10,766 nucleotides of DNA from Acidimicrobiia bacterium (lineage in GTDB: Bacteria; Actinomycetota; Acidimicrobiia; IMCC26256; BP-133): contig JAICYE010000034.1 of assembly GCA_025934385.1 (NCBI GenBank), forward strand, positions 1 to 10,766, read 5' to 3'. Positions 1 to 6,846 of this stretch are shown in pieces. The position numbers and the translations under genes are program-made. The notes under the pieces are model-generated. The model saw only the letters and a list, made by a program, of their open reading frames with translations, was not told where the DNA came from and made no database searches. Numbering within the stretch: position 1 is the first letter of the stretch; the number at the start of each line of letters is the position of its first letter.

Positions 1-1121
1 CGGGCCTGGAACAGCGCCGGCAGCAGGCGGCCGACGTTCCGTCCGGTCAGTGCCGACGTCTTCAGCACCGGGGCGTAGGCCAGGAACGCCAGCCGGTCGG
101 CCACCTCGGCGAGGACGCCGTCGCGTGCCTCGGGATCGAGCCCGTCCCACTTGTTGAGGACAACGACGGTGGCGCAGCCCGAGGCGTCGATCCGCTCCGC
201 CAGCCGCTGATCCTGGTGGGTGACGCTTTCAGTGGCGTCGATCACCAGCAGGGCGGCGTCGGCCCGGTCGATCGCCTGCAGCGCCCGCACGAGGCTGTAA
301 TACTCCGTCCCCTCGTCGATGCGGCTCTTGCGGCGCATGCCGGCGGTATCGACGAAGCGGAGCCAGCCGTCCTCGGTCTCGACCACGGTGTCGATCGTGT
401 CCCGGGTCGTGCCGGGGGCGTCGTGGACCACGGCCCGTTCCTCACCCACCAGCCGGTTGAACAGCGTCGACTTGCCGACGTTGGGCCGCCCGACGATGGC
501 CACCGAAAACGGCTTCTCCGCCGAGCCGAGCCCGTCCGCCGCCGGGGCGCCGGCGCCGTCGACGGCCGACCCCGGTGCCGGCTCCGGTTCCCGCTCCCGT
601 TCCGGCGGCAGCTGCCCCACGATCAGGTCGAGCAATTCGCCGCTGCCCCGGCCGTGCAGCGCCGACACCGGGATCGGGTCGCCGAGCCCGAGGCGGGTGA
701 AGTCCCAGGCGTCGGGCTCCCGGTTGGCGTCGTCGACCTTGTTGACCGCCAGCAGCACAGGTTTGGGGGAGCGACGCAACAGTGCGGCGACCGATGCGTC
801 CTCGTCGGTCGGCCCGACCGCGCCGTCGACCACCAGCACCACCACATCGGCTTCGTCGATGGCCCGTTCGGCCTGGAGGCTCACCTGCCGGGCCAGCGGT
901 TCGTCGCTGCGGATCCAGCCGCCCGTGTCGACCACCGAGAACGCCCGCCCGACCCATTCGGCGTCGAGGACCTTGCGGTCCCGGGTGACCCCCGGCCGCT
1001 CCTCGACGATCGCCTCCCGCCGACCGACGATGCGGTTGACGAGCGTGCTCTTGCCGACGTTGGGCCGCCCTACCACGGCGACGGTCGGCACGCCGTTGCC
1101 CGCCGGGCTCGGGGAACTCAT
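1..1121 (-). CDS. der: Ribosome-assembly GTPase Der (EngA), 3' part cut by window edge
   Basis: Der is a tandem-domain GTPase needed for maturation of the 50S ribosomal subunit in the cytoplasm. Reading the minus strand from the ATG at 1119-1121 gives 373 residues with no stop before the window edge. The first GTPase domain shows GRPNVGKS (18-25), DTGG (65-68), NKVD (127-130) and SAL (153-155). The second shows GRPNVGKS (211-218), DTAG (258-261) and NKWD (323-326). The two are joined by a Pro/Ala/Glu-rich linker (about 172-202). Two G domains in series are diagnostic of Der. The C-terminal KH-like domain is only just entered and lies outside the window. The start is supported by a 4-base ATGA overlap with the stop of the upstream DUF512 gene, which implies translational coupling. 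The frame is intact throughout the visible part. Confidence 0.97.
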   Translation of the reverse strand, partial: MSSPSPAGNGVPTVAVVGRPNVGKSTLVNRIVGRREAIVEERPGVTRDRKVLDAEWVGRAFSVVDTGGWIRSDEPLARQVSLQAERAIDEADVVVLVVDGAVGPTDEDASVAALLRRSPKPVLLAVNKVDDANREPDAWDFTRLGLGDPIPVSALHGRGSGELLDLIVGQLPPEREREPEPAPGSAVDGAGAPAADGLGSAEKPFSVAIVGRPNVGKSTLFNRLVGEERAVVHDAPGTTRDTIDTVVETEDGWLRFVDTAGMRRKSRIDEGTEYYSLVRALQAIDRADAALLVIDATESVTHQDQRLAERIDASGCATVVVLNKWDGLDPEARDGVLAEVADRLAFLAYAPVLKTSALTGRNVGRLLPALFQA

Positions 1122-2509
1122 GACCGCAGCGCCGCCACCAGCGCCTCGCCGCCGGTGCCGACGACCTCGACCGGCCGGGGCAGGTCGCCCGGCGCCGAGC
1201 CGTCGAGGAACACGCCCCGCGAGAGCGTCACGTCGGGCAGCAGGTACCGCACCGCCGCCCCCGCCGGTTCGGCGTCGAGGACGGCGGCGACGTCGGCGCC
1301 GGCCAGCAGCCCGGTGACGGCGATGTTGCCACCGAACAGCCGGTTGCGGACGGGCAGGGCCCGCACCGGCCGCCCCGCCGCCTCGGCCAGCGCCGGCAGC
1401 ACCGGCTCCAGCACGCGGGCGCCATACTCACCCGAGAGCAGGGCGACCTCGCCGCCGCCACGACCCTCGACCGCCAGCGCCACCGCCCCGGACCGCCGGG
1501 GCGAGCGGTACCCGTCGGCCGGCGCGCCGTCGACCCACTGGAAGAACCCGCCGCGGTGCGGCACGTCGACGGTCACCGGCGCGCCCCGCAACGCCCCCGC
1601 CACCTCGCCGTAGAAGGTGCGGGCCATCCCGATCCCGTTCTCGTGCTGGGGGAAGCCCTCGTACTCACAGGCCTCGGGGAAGGGCCGGCCGGCCATCAGG
1701 TGGTACTCGTCGGCGGCGAACACCATCCGCCGGCCGAGCACCCGCAAGAAGAGCGCCTGCCACCGGTCGATCGCCGACAGCACCGCCGCCGCCTCGCCCG
1801 GTGCGTGGGCCCGCATGTCGGCTTCGGTGTTGTGGTCGCTCACGCCGAGCGGCACGGCCCCGACGCTGGCCAGCTCCGGGAACCGGTCGAGGACGCCGAG
1901 GAGGGTGTCGTCCAGCGCCGCTCCGTCGTTCACGCCGGGGCAGACCACGACCTGGCCGTGGACCTCGACGCCGTGGTCGAGCAGCAGCCGTAGCCACCGC
2001 AGGCTGGTCGCCCCCCGCCGGTTGCGCAGCAGCCGGGCGCGCAGCTCCGGGTCGGTGGCGTGGATGCTGACGTACAGCGGCCCGAGCCCCTCGTCGACGA
2101 CCCGCTCGAGGTCGGCCTCGGTGAAGCGCGTCAGCGTCGTGAAGTTCCCGTAGAGGAACGACAGGCGGTAGTCGTCGTCCTTCACGTAGAGGCTCTTCCG
2201 CATGCCCTTCGGCAGCTGGTAGATGAAGCAGAACGGGCAGTGGTTGTCGCACGTCCGCACCCGGTCGAACAGGGCGCTGTGGACTTCGGCGCCGAGCGGC
2301 TCCCCCGCCCGCTTCTCCACCCGCAGTGCCTGCTCGAGCCCGCCCCGCCGCACCTCGAGGTCGACCACCGCCTCGTCGGCCAGCACCCGGTAGCGGATGA
2401 CGTCGCGGGGGGCCTCGCCGTTCAACGCCAGGAGCTCGTCGCCGGGGCGCAGACCGGCGCGCTCCGCCGGGGAACCCGGCGCCACGGCGACCACTCTCGG
2501 CGACGACAT
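1118..2509 (-). CDS. DUF512-family protein: PDZ domain plus radical-SAM-like Fe-S domain
   Basis: This 463-residue protein has an N-terminal PDZ-like segment (about 4-64, with PGSPAERAGLRPGDELLALNG). A cysteine cluster follows, C87-x3-C91-x2-C94 in TCDNHCPFCF, the spacing used by radical SAM proteins to bind a 4Fe-4S cluster. The conserved stretch EYEGFPQHENGIGM is near 282-295 and the DUF512 signature FGGNIAVTGLL near 391-402. This architecture matches the DUF512/TIGR03279 group of putative Fe-S oxidoreductases, whose reaction is unknown as far as I know. The open frame extends upstream to 2617, but the ATG at 2507-2509 is chosen. It begins directly before the PDZ homology, has a -10-like TACACT 7 bases upstream, and avoids overlap with ispH. 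Its stop overlaps the der start by 4 bases, suggesting an operon and perhaps a role linked to ribosome biogenesis (inference). Confidence 0.93.
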   Translation of the reverse strand: MSSPRVVAVAPGSPAERAGLRPGDELLALNGEAPRDVIRYRVLADEAVVDLEVRRGGLEQALRVEKRAGEPLGAEVHSALFDRVRTCDNHCPFCFIYQLPKGMRKSLYVKDDDYRLSFLYGNFTTLTRFTEADLERVVDEGLGPLYVSIHATDPELRARLLRNRRGATSLRWLRLLLDHGVEVHGQVVVCPGVNDGAALDDTLLGVLDRFPELASVGAVPLGVSDHNTEADMRAHAPGEAAAVLSAIDRWQALFLRVLGRRMVFAADEYHLMAGRPFPEACEYEGFPQHENGIGMARTFYGEVAGALRGAPVTVDVPHRGGFFQWVDGAPADGYRSPRRSGAVALAVEGRGGGEVALLSGEYGARVLEPVLPALAEAAGRPVRALPVRNRLFGGNIAVTGLLAGADVAAVLDAEPAGAAVRYLLPDVTLSRGVFLDGSAPGDLPRPVEVVGTGGEALVAALRS

Positions 2510-2522
2510 AGGGGCGAGTGTA
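2510..2522 (-). promoter_or_regulatory. Putative leaderless promoter -10 element of the DUF512-der operon
   Basis: On the minus strand TACACT (2522-2517) is followed by exactly 7 bases and then the ATG at 2509. No Shine-Dalgarno sequence lies between them. A TANNNT hexamer about 7 bases before the start codon is the known arrangement for leaderless transcripts in actinobacteria, where the A of ATG is the first transcribed base. No convincing -35 box is seen. Confidence 0.55.
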
Positions 2523-2536
2523 CGGGCCGGACCCGG

Positions 2537-2549
2537 TACCCTCGTCTTC
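2537..2549 (+). promoter_or_regulatory. Putative leaderless promoter -10 element of ispH
   Basis: TACCCT (2537-2542) is followed by 7 bases and the GTG start at 2550. There is no Shine-Dalgarno sequence in the short leader, so a leaderless ispH transcript is likely. This element mirrors the one for the divergent DUF512 gene; the two hexamers are only 14 bases apart. No clear -35 box is seen. Confidence 0.55.
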
Positions 2550-3611
2550 GTGGAAGTGGAGAAGGTGTTGCTGGCCCGCCCCCGGGGCTTCTGCGCCGGC
2601 GTGGAGATGGCCATCAAGGCCCTGGCCTGGATGGTCCGGGTGTTCGAGCCGCCCGTCTACTGCTACCACGAGATCGTCCACAACCGGCTGGTGGTCGAAC
2701 GGTTCCGCAACCTCGGCGTGGTCTTCGTCGATGGCATCGACGAGGTGCCCGACGGCGCCCCGGTGATGCTGTCGGCCCACGGCTCGGCCCCCGATGTGGT
2801 GGCCGCCGCCCGGGAGCGGGGCGGCTTCGTGGTCGACGCCGTGTGCCCCCTGGTGACCAAGGTCCACCACGAGGCCCGGGTCCGGGCCGGCAAGGGCTAC
2901 ACCGTCCTCTACGTCGGCCACGCCGGCCACGACGAGGCCATCGGCACGCTGGCCGAGGCCCCGGCGGCCATGCGACTGGTGGAGCACGAGCACGAGGTCG
3001 ACCGCGTCGCCGTCGACGACCCGGCCCGGGTCGCCGTCCTCGCCCAGACCACCCTGGCCCTGGCCGACTGGCAGGGCGTCGTCGAACGGGCCCGGTCGAA
3101 GTACCCGCAGCTGTGGACGGCGACGCGCGACGACCTCTGCTTCGCCACCACCAACCGCCAGGCGGCGCTCACCGCCATCGCCAGCCGGGCCGACGCCGTG
3201 CTCGTCATCGGCAGCGCCAACTCCTCCAACACCCTGGCCCTGGAAAAGGTGGCCAGGAACGTCGGCTGTCCGCTGGTGCAACGGATCAACGGTGTGGAGG
3301 AGCTCGACGAGGCCGCCCTGGCCGGCGCCCGGGTCGTCGGCGTCACGGCCGGCGCCAGCGCCCCGGAGGACGTCGTGCAGGCGGTCATCGCCCGCCTCGC
3401 CCCCCGCCACGGTGTCGAGGAGGTCGACGTCACCGACGAGGAGGAGTACTTCCCGCCGCCCCGCACGCTCCGCGAGGTCATGCCCGTCCTCGACGCCGTG
3501 GCCGCCCTGGCCACGGGCGGCAGCCCGGCGGCGGCCGCCGCCCTCGGCGGTTCGTTCTCCGCCGACCGGGCGGTCAACGCCTCCGAGACGCTGGCCGCGC
3601 TGAAGGGCTGA
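2550..3611 (+). CDS. ispH: 4-hydroxy-3-methylbut-2-enyl diphosphate reductase IspH (LytB)
   Basis: IspH catalyses the last step of the MEP pathway, reducing HMBPP to IPP and DMAPP with a 4Fe-4S cluster in the cytoplasm. The 353-residue protein begins LLARPRGFCAGVEMAI near its N-terminus and carries the three cluster cysteines C15, C99 (VCPLVTKVHHE) and C197 (LCFATTNRQ). Substrate-binding histidines H44, H77 and H127 are present. The catalytic glutamate E129 sits in HDEAIGT, and the NSSN motif is at 224-227. All key residues are present and the length is normal. The frame is open to 2397, but the GTG at 2550 places the conserved N-terminus correctly and follows a -10-like hexamer. GTG codons at 2556 and 2565 are less likely alternatives. 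It diverges from the DUF512 gene. Confidence 0.97.
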   Translation: MEVEKVLLARPRGFCAGVEMAIKALAWMVRVFEPPVYCYHEIVHNRLVVERFRNLGVVFVDGIDEVPDGAPVMLSAHGSAPDVVAAARERGGFVVDAVCPLVTKVHHEARVRAGKGYTVLYVGHAGHDEAIGTLAEAPAAMRLVEHEHEVDRVAVDDPARVAVLAQTTLALADWQGVVERARSKYPQLWTATRDDLCFATTNRQAALTAIASRADAVLVIGSANSSNTLALEKVARNVGCPLVQRINGVEELDEAALAGARVVGVTAGASAPEDVVQAVIARLAPRHGVEEVDVTDEEEYFPPPRTLREVMPVLDAVAALATGGSPAAAAALGGSFSADRAVNASETLAALKG

Positions 3612-3632
3612 ACGGGGCGGCGGGCGGGCGGC

Positions 3633-4319
3633 GTGGACACCCAGACCGTTTCGCTGTTCCTCGCCCTGCTGGCCGTGGTGGCCGAACTCGCCACCGCCAC
3701 GGCCGTCGTGCTCGCCGTGGGGGGCCGGTTCTCGCCGCGCCTCCGCCGCCTCGGGCGCCAGGCGGTCGAGGCCGTCGCCCCCCAGGCCTTGGCGCTGGCC
3801 GCCGTCGTGGCGGCCGTCTGCACGGCGGGGAGCCTGTACTTCTCCGAGGTGGCGCACTTCCAGCCCTGCCACCTGTGCTGGCTGCAACGCTTCTGCATGT
3901 ACCCCCTGGTGCCGATCCTCGCCGTCGCGGCGTTCCTTGGCGGCTCACGCCGCCGCTGTCGGGGGGCCACCCCCCAACCCCCGGGGCTCCGGGCGGGGCG
4001 GGTCCGGCCCTACGCCGGCGCCCTGGCGGTCATCGGAGCCTGCATCAGCACCTACCACGTGGCGCTCGAGCACCATCCGGAGTGGGAGTCGAGCGTCTGC
4101 GATCCCCATAATCCCTGCACGCTCATCTGGGTGAAGCGCCTCGGCTACCTGACGATCCCGGCCATGGCGCTGTCGGGCTTCGCCCTCATCATCACCCTGC
4201 TGGCCGCCTCCCGGGCCGGCGACCGGCTCCATCCCTCCGAGACCGACCCGGGGGGTGGGGGGTGTCCCCCCGACAACGGCGGCGTGAGCCGCCAAAGGAG
4301 TGGCGAAGTCCATGGCTAA
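3633..4319 (+). CDS. DsbB-like membrane disulfide oxidoreductase with repeat-derived insertions
   Basis: This predicted polytopic membrane protein of 228 residues has hydrophobic segments near 6-29, 51-70, 88-104, 127-145 and 172-192. A CxxC pair (C79, C82 in PCHLCWLQR) lies after the second segment, and a second cysteine pair (C156, C162 in CDPHNPC) after the fourth. This is the DsbB/BdbC pattern, in which the CxxC exchanges electrons with quinone and the second pair oxidises a partner thioredoxin-fold protein. Classical DsbB has four membrane helices; here there is one extra at the N-terminus. Residues 102-118, a basic Arg/Pro loop, and the Gly/Pro-rich tail near 205-221 are encoded by two inverted copies of a hairpin repeat, so they are probably not ancestral. 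The GTG start at 3633 lies 21 bases after the ispH stop with a G-rich leader. The stop overlaps the next gene by 8 bases. Confidence 0.88.
   Translation: MDTQTVSLFLALLAVVAELATATAVVLAVGGRFSPRLRRLGRQAVEAVAPQALALAAVVAAVCTAGSLYFSEVAHFQPCHLCWLQRFCMYPLVPILAVAAFLGGSRRRCRGATPQPPGLRAGRVRPYAGALAVIGACISTYHVALEHHPEWESSVCDPHNPCTLIWVKRLGYLTIPAMALSGFALIITLLAASRAGDRLHPSETDPGGGGCPPDNGGVSRQRSGEVHG
3937..3985 (+). repeat. Double-hairpin repeat, copy 1 (inside the DsbB-like gene)
   Basis: This 49-base element starts TTGGCGGCTCACGCCGCC and contains two hairpins. One is GGCGGC-TCAC-GCCGCC at 3939-3954; the other is G6-CCA-C6 at 3961-3975. It ends in a C-rich stretch plus GGG. The reverse complement of 4247-4295 matches it at all but three positions. 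The structure resembles a REP/BIME-type short interspersed element. It is read in frame as the loop near residues 102-118 of the DsbB-like protein. Confidence 0.85.
4247..4295 (-). repeat. Double-hairpin repeat, copy 2 (inverted, end of the DsbB-like gene)
   Basis: This is the inverted partner of the element at 3937-3985, with three mismatches over 49 bases. On the plus strand its hairpins are G6-TGT-C6 at 4257-4271 and GGCGGC-GTGA-GCCGCC at 4278-4293. Some loop bases differ from copy 1 while the stems are unchanged, as expected for a structured element. Its outer edge touches the Shine-Dalgarno of the thioredoxin-like gene at 4294-4300. Confidence 0.85.
4294..4300 (+). promoter_or_regulatory. 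Shine-Dalgarno AAAGGAG deciding the start of the thioredoxin-like gene
   Basis: AAAGGAG lies 11 bases before the ATG at 4312. It overlaps the alternative GTG at 4300, which therefore cannot use it; this favours the ATG. The hairpin of the neighbouring repeat ends at 4293, so the ribosome site sits directly at the foot of a 6-bp GC stem. Confidence 0.7.
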
Positions 4320-4977
4320 GCCCACGTCCGGCGCCGTCGCCGCCGCCCGCAAGAAGGGACCGCCCTGGCTGTGGATCGGCGTGGCCGCCGTGGTCGTGGT
4401 CCTGCTGGTCGGGGCCATCGTCTTCGGCGGCGGTTCGGGCGACAAAAGCAGCACCAAGACGGCCGCCGGCCTGGAGCAGACCCGGCCGGTGACCGTCACC
4501 GGCACGCCCCTGCCCAAGCTGGCGGAAGGCGGCGACCCGGCCATCGGACAGGAGATCCCCGAGGTCGCCGGCCAGTCGTTCGACGGGACCCCGGTCGACA
4601 TCCGCAACGACGGCCGGGCCAAGCTGATCCTCTTCGTGGCCCACTGGTGCCCCCACTGCCAGCGGGAGGTACCGCTCCTGACCAGCTACCTGAAGTCGCA
4701 CCCGCTGCCGAGCGGCGTCGACCTCTACACGGTGGCCACCGCCACGTCGCCCAACCAAGGGAACTACCCGCCCTCGGCCTGGCTGGCCAAGGTCGGCTGG
4801 AAGGCGCCGGTGATGGCCGACTCCACCGATACCAAGGCCGCCGACGCCTTCGGCCTCCCGGCCTTCCCCTACTTCGTGGCCGTCGACGGCTCGGGCAAGG
4901 TCGTGGCCCGCACCACCGGGGAGATCAGCACCGACGACTTCGCCGGCCTGGCCGCCAAGGCGCTCGGCAACCGCTAA
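4312..4977 (+). CDS. Membrane-anchored thioredoxin-fold thiol:disulfide oxidoreductase
   Basis: This 221-residue protein has a basic N-terminus followed by a single membrane anchor (about 19-38) and a Gly/Ser/Thr-rich linker. A TlpA/DsbA-like thioredoxin domain then runs from about 80 to the end, presumably outside the membrane. The active site is HWCPHC (C113, C116) after the strand LILFVA. The cis-proline is P186 in GLPAFPYF. The CPHC dipeptide is typical of oxidising DsbA-type proteins, so it is likely the partner of the DsbB-like protein encoded immediately upstream (overlap of 8 bases). That pairing is inference from position and family logic. The start is the ATG at 4312, supported by AAAGGAG; a GTG at 4300 would add four residues. 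Confidence 0.92.
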   Translation: MAKPTSGAVAAARKKGPPWLWIGVAAVVVVLLVGAIVFGGGSGDKSSTKTAAGLEQTRPVTVTGTPLPKLAEGGDPAIGQEIPEVAGQSFDGTPVDIRNDGRAKLILFVAHWCPHCQREVPLLTSYLKSHPLPSGVDLYTVATATSPNQGNYPPSAWLAKVGWKAPVMADSTDTKAADAFGLPAFPYFVAVDGSGKVVARTTGEISTDDFAGLAAKALGNR

Positions 4978-5010
4978 CCCCCGGTTCGAAGAATCCGGGC
5001 CACCCCTTCT

Positions 5011-5016
5011 TACAAT
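5011..5016 (+). promoter_or_regulatory. Possible -10 element before the AtuA-like gene
   Basis: In the 73-base gap after the thioredoxin-like gene, TACAAT matches five of six bases of the -10 consensus. The nearest -35-like sequence is poor (TTCGAA at 4985-4990, spacing 20). A CCGACC hexamer at 5017-5022 and a short inverted repeat ATCCG-N9-CGGAT (5015-5033) overlap or directly follow it and could be an operator. Weak evidence. Confidence 0.3.
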
Positions 5017-5036
5017 CCGACCGGGGGACGGATCGC

Positions 5037-5045
5037 AAGGAGGGG
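5037..5045 (+). promoter_or_regulatory. Strong Shine-Dalgarno of the AtuA-like gene
   Basis: AAGGAGGGG lies with good spacing (5 to 7 bases) before the ATG at 5051. It is the strongest ribosome binding site in the window and fixes the start of the AtuA-like gene. Confidence 0.75.
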
Positions 5046-5050
5046 CTTCG

Positions 5051-6361
5051 ATGCCCACAGATCGCATCGTCATCGCCAACTGCGGCGGGTTCTGGGGCGA
5101 CGACCCGACGGCCGCCCGCCGCCAGGTCGAGGGAGGCCCGGTCGACTACCTCGTCATGGACTACCTCGCCGAGGTGACCATGGCGATCCTCCAGAAGCAG
5201 CGCCAGCGCAAGCCCGAGGCCGGCTACGCCACCGACTTCCTGGCCCAACTGCGCGACGTGCTGCCGGCCTGCGCCGAGCGCGGCATCAAGGTGATCTCCA
5301 ACGCCGGCGGCGTGAACCCGTTGTCATGCAAGGCGGCGGTGGAGAAGCTGGCCAGCGAGCTCGGCGTGGCCGACCGGGTGCGGGTCGGCGTGGTGCTCGG
5401 CGACGACATCTTCGGCCGGCTCGACGACCTCCTGGCCGGCGGCCAGCCGCTCGAGAACATGGACACCGGACGGCCCCTGTCCGACGAGGTGGCCAACGTC
5501 CTGTCGGCCAACGTCTACCTCGGCGCCGCCCCGGTGGTGAAGGCGCTGGAGATGGGGGCCAACGTCGTCATCACCGGCCGGGTGACCGACACCGGCGTGA
5601 CGCTGGCGCCGATGATCCACGAGTTCGGCTGGGCGGCCGACGACTGGGACCGCCTCGCCGCCGGGATCGTGGCCGGCCACATCATCGAGTGCGGAACCCA
5701 GTGCACCGGCGGGAACTTCACCGACTGGCACAAGGTGAAGAGCCACTCCAACCTCGGCTTCCCCCTCGTCGAGGCCACCGCCGACGGCACGTTCACCGTG
5801 ACCAAGCACCCGGGGACGGGCGGGCTCGTCTCCGTCCACACGATCAGCGAGCAGCTTCTCTACGAGATGGGCACGCCGCAGTACCTCGCCCCCGACTGCA
5901 TCGCCCGCTTCGACTCCATCCGTCTCACCCAGGACGGCCCCGACCGGGTCAAGGTCAGCGGCATCGTCGGCGAGCCGCCGCCCGAGAAGCTCAAGGTGTC
6001 GGTCAGCTTCGCCCACGGCTACCGGGCCTTCGGCCGGCTCGTCGTCACCGGCCCGGACGCGCTGGCCAAGGCCGAGAAGGTGGCCGAGCTCGTCTGGGAG
6101 AGCGCCGGCGGGACCGACCTCTTCGAGGACACCTGCACGCAGTTCCTGGCCTGGAACGCCACCCACCCGCCGCTCACCGACTCCGAGCCGAGCGAGATCA
6201 TGGTCCAGCTGGCGGTGCGCGACGCCGACGCCGGCAAGATCAACAACCGCTTCGGCGTCCAGGTCGTTCCCCGGGTGCTGGGCTCGGTGCCGGGCATCAC
6301 CGTCCTGGCCGATCAGGCCGCCCCCGGGCGTCGGACGTCGTCGGCTACTGGCCGGCGCTGA
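5051..6361 (+). CDS. AtuA-like DUF1446 protein, N-terminal part (frameshifted gene)
   Basis: This is the large domain of an acyclic terpene utilisation AtuA/DUF1446 family protein. The family is named from the Pseudomonas atu cluster for citronellol and geraniol catabolism; its exact reaction is not established. Family-like stretches include [14 protein letters not shown] at the N-terminus, the Gly-rich [28 protein letters not shown], and [14 protein letters not shown]. The domain is intact up to VPGITVLAD near 6313. It then runs into unrelated residues ([14 protein letters not shown]) and a stop at 6359-6361. The expected continuation is in another reading frame, ending at 6846, so this is the front part of one gene broken by a single-base frameshift. 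The start is the ATG at 5051 with a strong ribosome binding site. If functional, it would act on acyl-CoA-type intermediates (inference). Confidence 0.88.
   Translation: MPTDRIVIANCGGFWGDDPTAARRQVEGGPVDYLVMDYLAEVTMAILQKQRQRKPEAGYATDFLAQLRDVLPACAERGIKVISNAGGVNPLSCKAAVEKLASELGVADRVRVGVVLGDDIFGRLDDLLAGGQPLENMDTGRPLSDEVANVLSANVYLGAAPVVKALEMGANVVITGRVTDTGVTLAPMIHEFGWAADDWDRLAAGIVAGHIIECGTQCTGGNFTDWHKVKSHSNLGFPLVEATADGTFTVTKHPGTGGLVSVHTISEQLLYEMGTPQYLAPDCIARFDSIRLTQDGPDRVKVSGIVGEPPPEKLKVSVSFAHGYRAFGRLVVTGPDALAKAEKVAELVWESAGGTDLFEDTCTQFLAWNATHPPLTDSEPSEIMVQLAVRDADAGKINNRFGVQVVPRVLGSVPGITVLADQAAPGRRTSSATGRR
6312..6361 (+). other. Frameshift site in the AtuA-like gene
   Basis: The first frame reads LADQ and then diverges. 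From about 6316 the frame one base back reads [15 protein letters not shown], a natural continuation of the domain. The simplest explanation is one missing base near CAGGCCGCCCCC (6314-6325), where a GG pair and a run of five Cs occur. The remnant of the first frame stops at 6361. Confidence 0.8.
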
Positions 6362-6381
6362 TCGACCGGGACCGCGTGCCG

Positions 6382-6846
6382 ATGCGGGTCGTCGTCGGCG
6401 ACGACGAGGCCGACGTCCCCCATCTCGATCTCTCGGCCGCTTCCGCCGGACGGGCCTTCACGCCCGACCGGCCGCCCCCCGGGCCGTCCGGCGGTGGCGG
6501 CAACACCGTCAAGGTCCCGCTCTCCCGCCTGTGCCTGGCCCGCTCCGGCGACAAGGGCGACACGTCCAACGTCGGCGTCCTCGCCCGCAGCGAGGCGATC
6601 TACGGCTGGATGGTCGAGCACCTGACGCCGGCCTTCGTGAAGCAGCGCTTCGCCGGGATCTGCAAGGGGGAGGTCGAGCGCCACGAGGTGGCGAACCTCC
6701 TCGCCTGCAACTTCCTGCTCCACGAGAGTTTGGGTGGCGGCGGAACCCTGTCGCTGATCCTCGACCCCCAGGGCAAGACCTACGCCCAGTACCTCCTGGC
6801 CGCCGAGGTCGACGTCGACGCGTCGCTCCTCGAAGGGATCGAATGA
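6382..6846 (+). CDS. AtuA-like protein, C-terminal ferredoxin-fold part (frameshifted gene)
   Basis: This frame carries the rest of the AtuA-like protein. Coding similarity is already present from about 6316 ([25 protein letters not shown]), before any start codon. The ATG at 6382 (or GTG at 6376) is only where a separate protein could begin. After a Pro/Gly linker ([13 protein letters not shown]) comes the small AtuA-type C-terminal domain with [21 protein letters not shown] and [23 protein letters not shown] split over about 100 residues. Joined with the upstream part, the gene would encode about 598 residues, normal for two-domain members. The stop TGA overlaps the pta ATG by 4 bases, so translation through this end matters for the next gene. 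No ribosome binding site is evident for an independent start. Confidence 0.8.
   Translation: MRVVVGDDEADVPHLDLSAASAGRAFTPDRPPPGPSGGGGNTVKVPLSRLCLARSGDKGDTSNVGVLARSEAIYGWMVEHLTPAFVKQRFAGICKGEVERHEVANLLACNFLLHESLGGGGTLSLILDPQGKTYAQYLLAAEVDVDASLLEGIE

Noticed and set aside
216..1613. Long plus-strand open frame opposite der and the DUF512 gene
   Set aside because: It is Arg/Pro/His-rich with no recognisable motif and lies wholly antisense to two clearly conserved genes; such frames are normal in GC-rich DNA.
2510..2617. Longer N-terminus for the DUF512 protein
   Set aside because: The extra 36 residues (MMAISTPAQKPRG...) lack homology to the family, run into the ispH coding region and ignore the well-placed -10 element at 2517-2522.
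1665..3887. 740-residue minus-strand frame opposite ispH
   Set aside because: It is low-complexity Gly/Arg/His-rich sequence covering ispH and parts of neighbours antisense. No domain is visible.
4982..4999. Terminator after the thioredoxin-like gene
   Set aside because: CCGGTT...AATCCGG forms only a short bulged stem and has no U-tract directly after it.
6314..6328. Programmed -1 frameshift signal in the AtuA-like gene
   Set aside because: There is a run of five Cs, but no convincing X-XXY-YYZ heptamer in the right phase; a missing base is simpler.
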